This document shows positions 61,579 to 64,000 of a stretch of 64,000 nucleotides of DNA, one piece after another. Each line of letters begins with the position of its first letter. Positions within the stretch are counted from its first letter, which is position 1. The notes under the pieces were generated by a model. It was not told the origin of the DNA and made no database searches. It saw nothing but the letters and a program-made list of their open reading frames with translations. The translations under genes were made by a program, and so were the position numbers. The stretch is from UBA11051 sp964390495 (GTDB taxonomy: Bacteria; Armatimonadota; Zipacnadia; Zipacnadales; UBA11051), in assembly GCA_964390495.1 (NCBI GenBank), contig CAYMIN010000012.1:1-64000 (forward strand), in the 5' to 3' direction.

Positions 61579-62232
61579 ATGTCGAAAGCCGGCTTCACTC
61601 TCATAGAACTGCTGGTCGTCATCGCGATTATCGCGATCCTGGCGGCGATTCTGTTCCCGGTATTCTCGCGGGCCCGGGAAGCGGCTCGCAAGACCAGTTG
61701 CGCCTCGAACCTACGCCAGCTCGGCCTCGCCAGCCACATGTACGCACAGGACCACGACGAGCTGATGCCCTGCGATTACCACGCCTGCAACAGCAGCACC
61801 ACCCACGCGCGGCTGGTGGGGCAGATTGCGCCATACATCAAGAACCACCAGATCCTGTATTGCCCCTCGGCTCCCCGAATCGGGACCTGGATTCCGGAGA
61901 TCGTAGGGACGGCAGCCAATATCGCGGCTGGCAACATCGGCTACTACTGCTTCAGCTATGACCAAGCGCCCAGCACGGTAGCCCCGGCCCAGCCCAGCTA
62001 CAGCACCTGGGTGAGCTGGGGCTTCCTGATCCAGCGGGTCGGGGATACGCCTCGCGTCATGGATGAGCAGTGGGATAGCGACTGCTGGCTGTGGTCGGAC
62101 GCCTGGTGCAAGCTGACCCGCGTGAATCACGGTGTCACCTTGCACGGCTCTCACACCTGCTCTATCAACATCTGCTACCTCGACGGCCACGTCAAGTTCC
62201 AGAGCGCCCCGGCGAAGCTGGTATTCAAGTAG
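61579..62232 (+). CDS. H-X9-DG type pseudopilin (prepilin-like protein)
   Basis: A 217-residue pseudopilin: MSKAGFTLIELLVVIAIIA, then FSRAREAARKTSCASNLRQLGLASHMYAQDHDELMP. The head contains ILYCPSAP and ends HTCSINICYLDGHVKF, which fits H-X9-DG though the usual HNGG start is replaced by HGSHTC. Start ATG 61579 follows GGGAG; in-frame upstream starts would add an atypical leader. It follows the Ig-like lipoprotein by 129 bp. Two other pseudopilins lie at 21076 and 26239, and a secreted fusion with the same head is at 41408. Confidence 0.9.
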   Translation: MSKAGFTLIELLVVIAIIAILAAILFPVFSRAREAARKTSCASNLRQLGLASHMYAQDHDELMPCDYHACNSSTTHARLVGQIAPYIKNHQILYCPSAPRIGTWIPEIVGTAANIAAGNIGYYCFSYDQAPSTVAPAQPSYSTWVSWGFLIQRVGDTPRVMDEQWDSDCWLWSDAWCKLTRVNHGVTLHGSHTCSINICYLDGHVKFQSAPAKLVFK

Positions 62233-62264
62233 CCGGGCAAGCGGCTCGCCTGTTGCCGGGCAGT

Positions 62265-63038
62265 TCACTGCTCCAGCAGTTCGGCGAACTCCAGGGCGTT
62301 CTGGACCGCCTGGCCCTGGTAGTGGTTATTGAACAGCACGTAGGTGGTTGCGGCGGCCTCGTCCAGCTCTCTGACTTTAGGGAGCCACTCCTTTAGTTCA
62401 GCCTCGGAATACAGATAGTCGTACCGCTCCCAAGCCTCATCATGCTGCCACCACTTCTCGTAGTTGCGCCCGTGGAAGCGCACATACGCCAGGTCCGAGG
62501 TGGCCACCGCGATCGGCGGGACGAGGCTGTCGAGCTGCGGCTGGTCAACACAGCAGAAGCCCAGCTTATGTTCGCGCAGGAACTCGAAGGTGCGCTCGTC
62601 TTCGACCCAACTCCGGTGGCGGAACTCCACTATCAGCGGCAGCATCGGCCACTGCTCGCGGATGAAGGCCAGGTGGTTGACGTTATCCTTGTCCAGCTTG
62701 AACGAGTTGGGGAACTGCAGCAGCACGCAGCCGAACTTATCGGCATCAATCAGCGGCGCCAGCGCGTCAACGTATTGACGATAGATGTTCGGCTCCTGCG
62801 AGCGCTCCAAGGTCATTTCGCGGGTGGCCTTCAGCGTGAAGACGAAGCTGTCGCCGGTCTTGCGCGCTATTGCGCCGAGAGTTCTCTCCGAGGGCGGGCG
62901 GTAGTAGGTGTAATTGACCTCGACGGTGTCGAACTTTTGCGCATAGAAGCTCAGAAAATCGCGCTTGTCAGTGCCCTCCGGATAGACCGGTCCCACCCAG
63001 TCCTCATAGGAGTACCCGGACGTCCCGATCCGTATCAT
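62265..63038 (-). CDS. DUF72 family protein
   Basis: A 257-residue TIM-barrel protein of the DUF72 (YecE) family, whose biochemical role is not known. The N-terminus MIRIGTSGYSYEDWVGPVYP and KRDFLSFYAQKFDTVEVNYTYY are family hallmarks, followed by DSFVFTLKATREMT, LLQFPNSFKL, IVEFRHRSWV, AYVRFHGRN and VLFNNHYQGQAVQNA. ATG 63038 is preferred to GTG 63047 because the family starts there and GAGGTG lies upstream. It is convergent with the pseudopilin gene, 32 bp apart. Confidence 0.88.
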   Translation of the reverse strand: MIRIGTSGYSYEDWVGPVYPEGTDKRDFLSFYAQKFDTVEVNYTYYRPPSERTLGAIARKTGDSFVFTLKATREMTLERSQEPNIYRQYVDALAPLIDADKFGCVLLQFPNSFKLDKDNVNHLAFIREQWPMLPLIVEFRHRSWVEDERTFEFLREHKLGFCCVDQPQLDSLVPPIAVATSDLAYVRFHGRNYEKWWQHDEAWERYDYLYSEAELKEWLPKVRELDEAAATTYVLFNNHYQGQAVQNALEFAELLEQ

Positions 63039-63137
63039 CCACGCCACCTCGCGATTGTTGACATTGGCAAACGCGTGGGTCAGCGTTCTCAGCTTCCAGC
63101 CCGACTCTTTCCTCGATGGCCTCGCGAAGAGCGGCCA

Positions 63138-64000
63138 CTAGTTCTCCAGCACCCGCCCGGCTCCGGCTCCGGTATGTTCACCCTTCGCGACGGTCAATTG
63201 ACCATTGACGACCACGTGCACTATCCCCTCGGGGTACTGGTGCGGTTTTGCGAAGGTGGCTTTGTCTATGATGGTATCCGGGTCAAAGACCACAACGTCG
63301 GCCTTGTAGTCAGGCTGGAGCAAGCCGCGGTCCTTGAGATTAAGCCGCGAGGCCGCCCGCGCCGTGCACTTGCTGATCGCGGTCGCCATGTCCATAAGGC
63401 CCTGGTCGCGCACGTAATGGCCCAAGAAGCGCGGGAAGGTGCCATAGGAGCGCGGATGCGGCTGGCCCCGCGAAAGCGCTCCATAGGGAGCATACGAGAA
63501 GCCGTCAGAGCCGATCATGCCCAGCGGGTGCTTGAGGCGTTTCTCGACATCTGCATCATTCATCGAGTACAGCGCCACATTGATATGAGCGTTTTCCTCG
63601 ATCAGGAAGTCGAACACCGCGTCAATCGGCTCCTGACCGCGCTCTGCGACGATCTCATCCAGGAATCTGCCGATAGTCGGCTGATTCTTTTGGGTTTCGA
63701 CATCCACCACCATGATCCGGTCCAGCTCGAACTCCAGGGGGTGATGGTCGCTCTTACCGGCCTCCCAGTCGGCCAGTTGCCGGCGGTACTGATCCCGTAT
63801 TTGCGGATCGGCCAGACGCTGCATCAGCATCTCATTGCCGCCCGAATACATCGAGGAGGGAAACGAGCCGGACAGATGGCGGCTGGCGACGGTGTAGGGA
63901 TAGACATCGAAAGCGATGTTCAGGCCCTCGGCCTTGGCCTCTTCGACGCTGCGGATCGCTGCATCGGCCAGGTGCCAGTTACGCGGCCCGGCGCACTTGA
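63138..64000 (-). CDS. N-acyl-D-amino-acid deacylase-like amidohydrolase, partial (5' end outside window)
   Basis: The frame stays open to the right edge and ends at 63138, giving the C-terminal about 286 residues. They match the D-aminoacylase/N-acyl-D-glutamate deacylase group of amidohydrolases: HLADAAIRSVEEAKAEGLNI, AFDVYPYTVASRH, then MIGSDGFSYAPYG with a metal-type Asp. PHPRSYGTFPRFLGHYVRDQ, ISKCTARAASRLNLKDRGLL, QPDYKADVVVFDPDTI and VVNGQLTVAKGEHTG-AGAGRVL follow. These enzymes remove acyl groups from D-amino acids or related compounds. The upstream catalytic His motifs lie outside the window. Confidence 0.88.
   Translation of the reverse strand, partial: KCAGPRNWHLADAAIRSVEEAKAEGLNIAFDVYPYTVASRHLSGSFPSSMYSGGNEMLMQRLADPQIRDQYRRQLADWEAGKSDHHPLEFELDRIMVVDVETQKNQPTIGRFLDEIVAERGQEPIDAVFDFLIEENAHINVALYSMNDADVEKRLKHPLGMIGSDGFSYAPYGALSRGQPHPRSYGTFPRFLGHYVRDQGLMDMATAISKCTARAASRLNLKDRGLLQPDYKADVVVFDPDTIIDKATFAKPHQYPEGIVHVVVNGQLTVAKGEHTGAGAGRVLEN

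Noticed and set aside
1..64000. tRNA or rRNA genes, prophage, insertion sequences, toxin-antitoxin or restriction systems.
   Set aside because: No sequence with tRNA arms, rRNA cores, transposase, integrase or defence-protein motifs was recognised by reading.

Overview
The window is a GC-rich bacterial chromosome segment, very probably from an uncultivated Armatimonadota-like lineage or a nearby diderm phylum. The phylum rests on four things: several H-X9-DG type pseudopilins, many secreted carbohydrate-handling proteins, URO-D-like and Gfo/Idh/MocA oxidoreductase genes, and an exosortase with its EpsI partner. An outer-membrane-barrel-like protein ending in Phe argues for an outer membrane. 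GTG and TTG starts are common. No tRNA, rRNA, CRISPR array, insertion sequence or prophage was recognised. One run of 100 N (9504-9603) is an assembly gap.

Layout. 1-2.4 kb: two Gfo/Idh/MocA oxidoreductases and an aldo/keto reductase. 2.5-12.2 kb: a chemosensory cluster (cheR, cheB, cheC, cheA, divergent cheD, cheW) and a giant soluble methyl-accepting protein whose two helical arms are both built from 28-residue repeats. The gap lies in this gene, and repeat arithmetic shows how the frame closes. 12.5-18.8 kb: a URO-D-like protein, an MFS transporter, a polytopic glycosyltransferase-like protein, a single-TM protein and a GT4 glycosyltransferase. 19-29 kb: secreted proteins. Twice, a pseudopilin gene lies about 100 bp upstream of a secreted glycosidase-like or beta-helix protein gene. 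Two Nif3-like genes, a WD40 protein and a split URO-D-like gene enclosing small genes are also here.

29-38 kb: a secreted protein of unknown role, a duplicated-domain exported protein, then housekeeping genes on the minus strand. These are rpsB-tsf-pyrH-frr-(PASTA-like small protein)-uppS, preceded by a folate operon pabB-pabA-pabC. 38-46 kb: a large secreted esterase-like protein, a secreted pseudopilin-head/thioredoxin fusion, and a csaB-membrane protein-tandem nitrilase operon. 46-52.7 kb: a beta-propeller lipoprotein, an MFS transporter and two tandem paralogous secreted proteins. 52.8-61.4 kb: a co-directional envelope locus with a polytopic glycosyltransferase, zinc-ribbon membrane protein, exosortase, EpsI-like protein, CHASE2 adenylate cyclase, FecR/beta-barrel fusion and Ig-like lipoprotein. 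61.6-64 kb: a third pseudopilin, a DUF72 protein and a partial D-amino-acid deacylase-like amidohydrolase.

The common theme is envelope and surface biology: protein sorting, S-layer-type pyruvylation, polysaccharide synthesis and turnover, and secreted enzymes that may work with pilus-like proteins. The most unusual items are the giant repeat chemoreceptor, the pseudopilin/thioredoxin fusion, the FecR/barrel fusion beside a CHASE2 cyclase, and the tandem nitrilase with complementary active-site losses.
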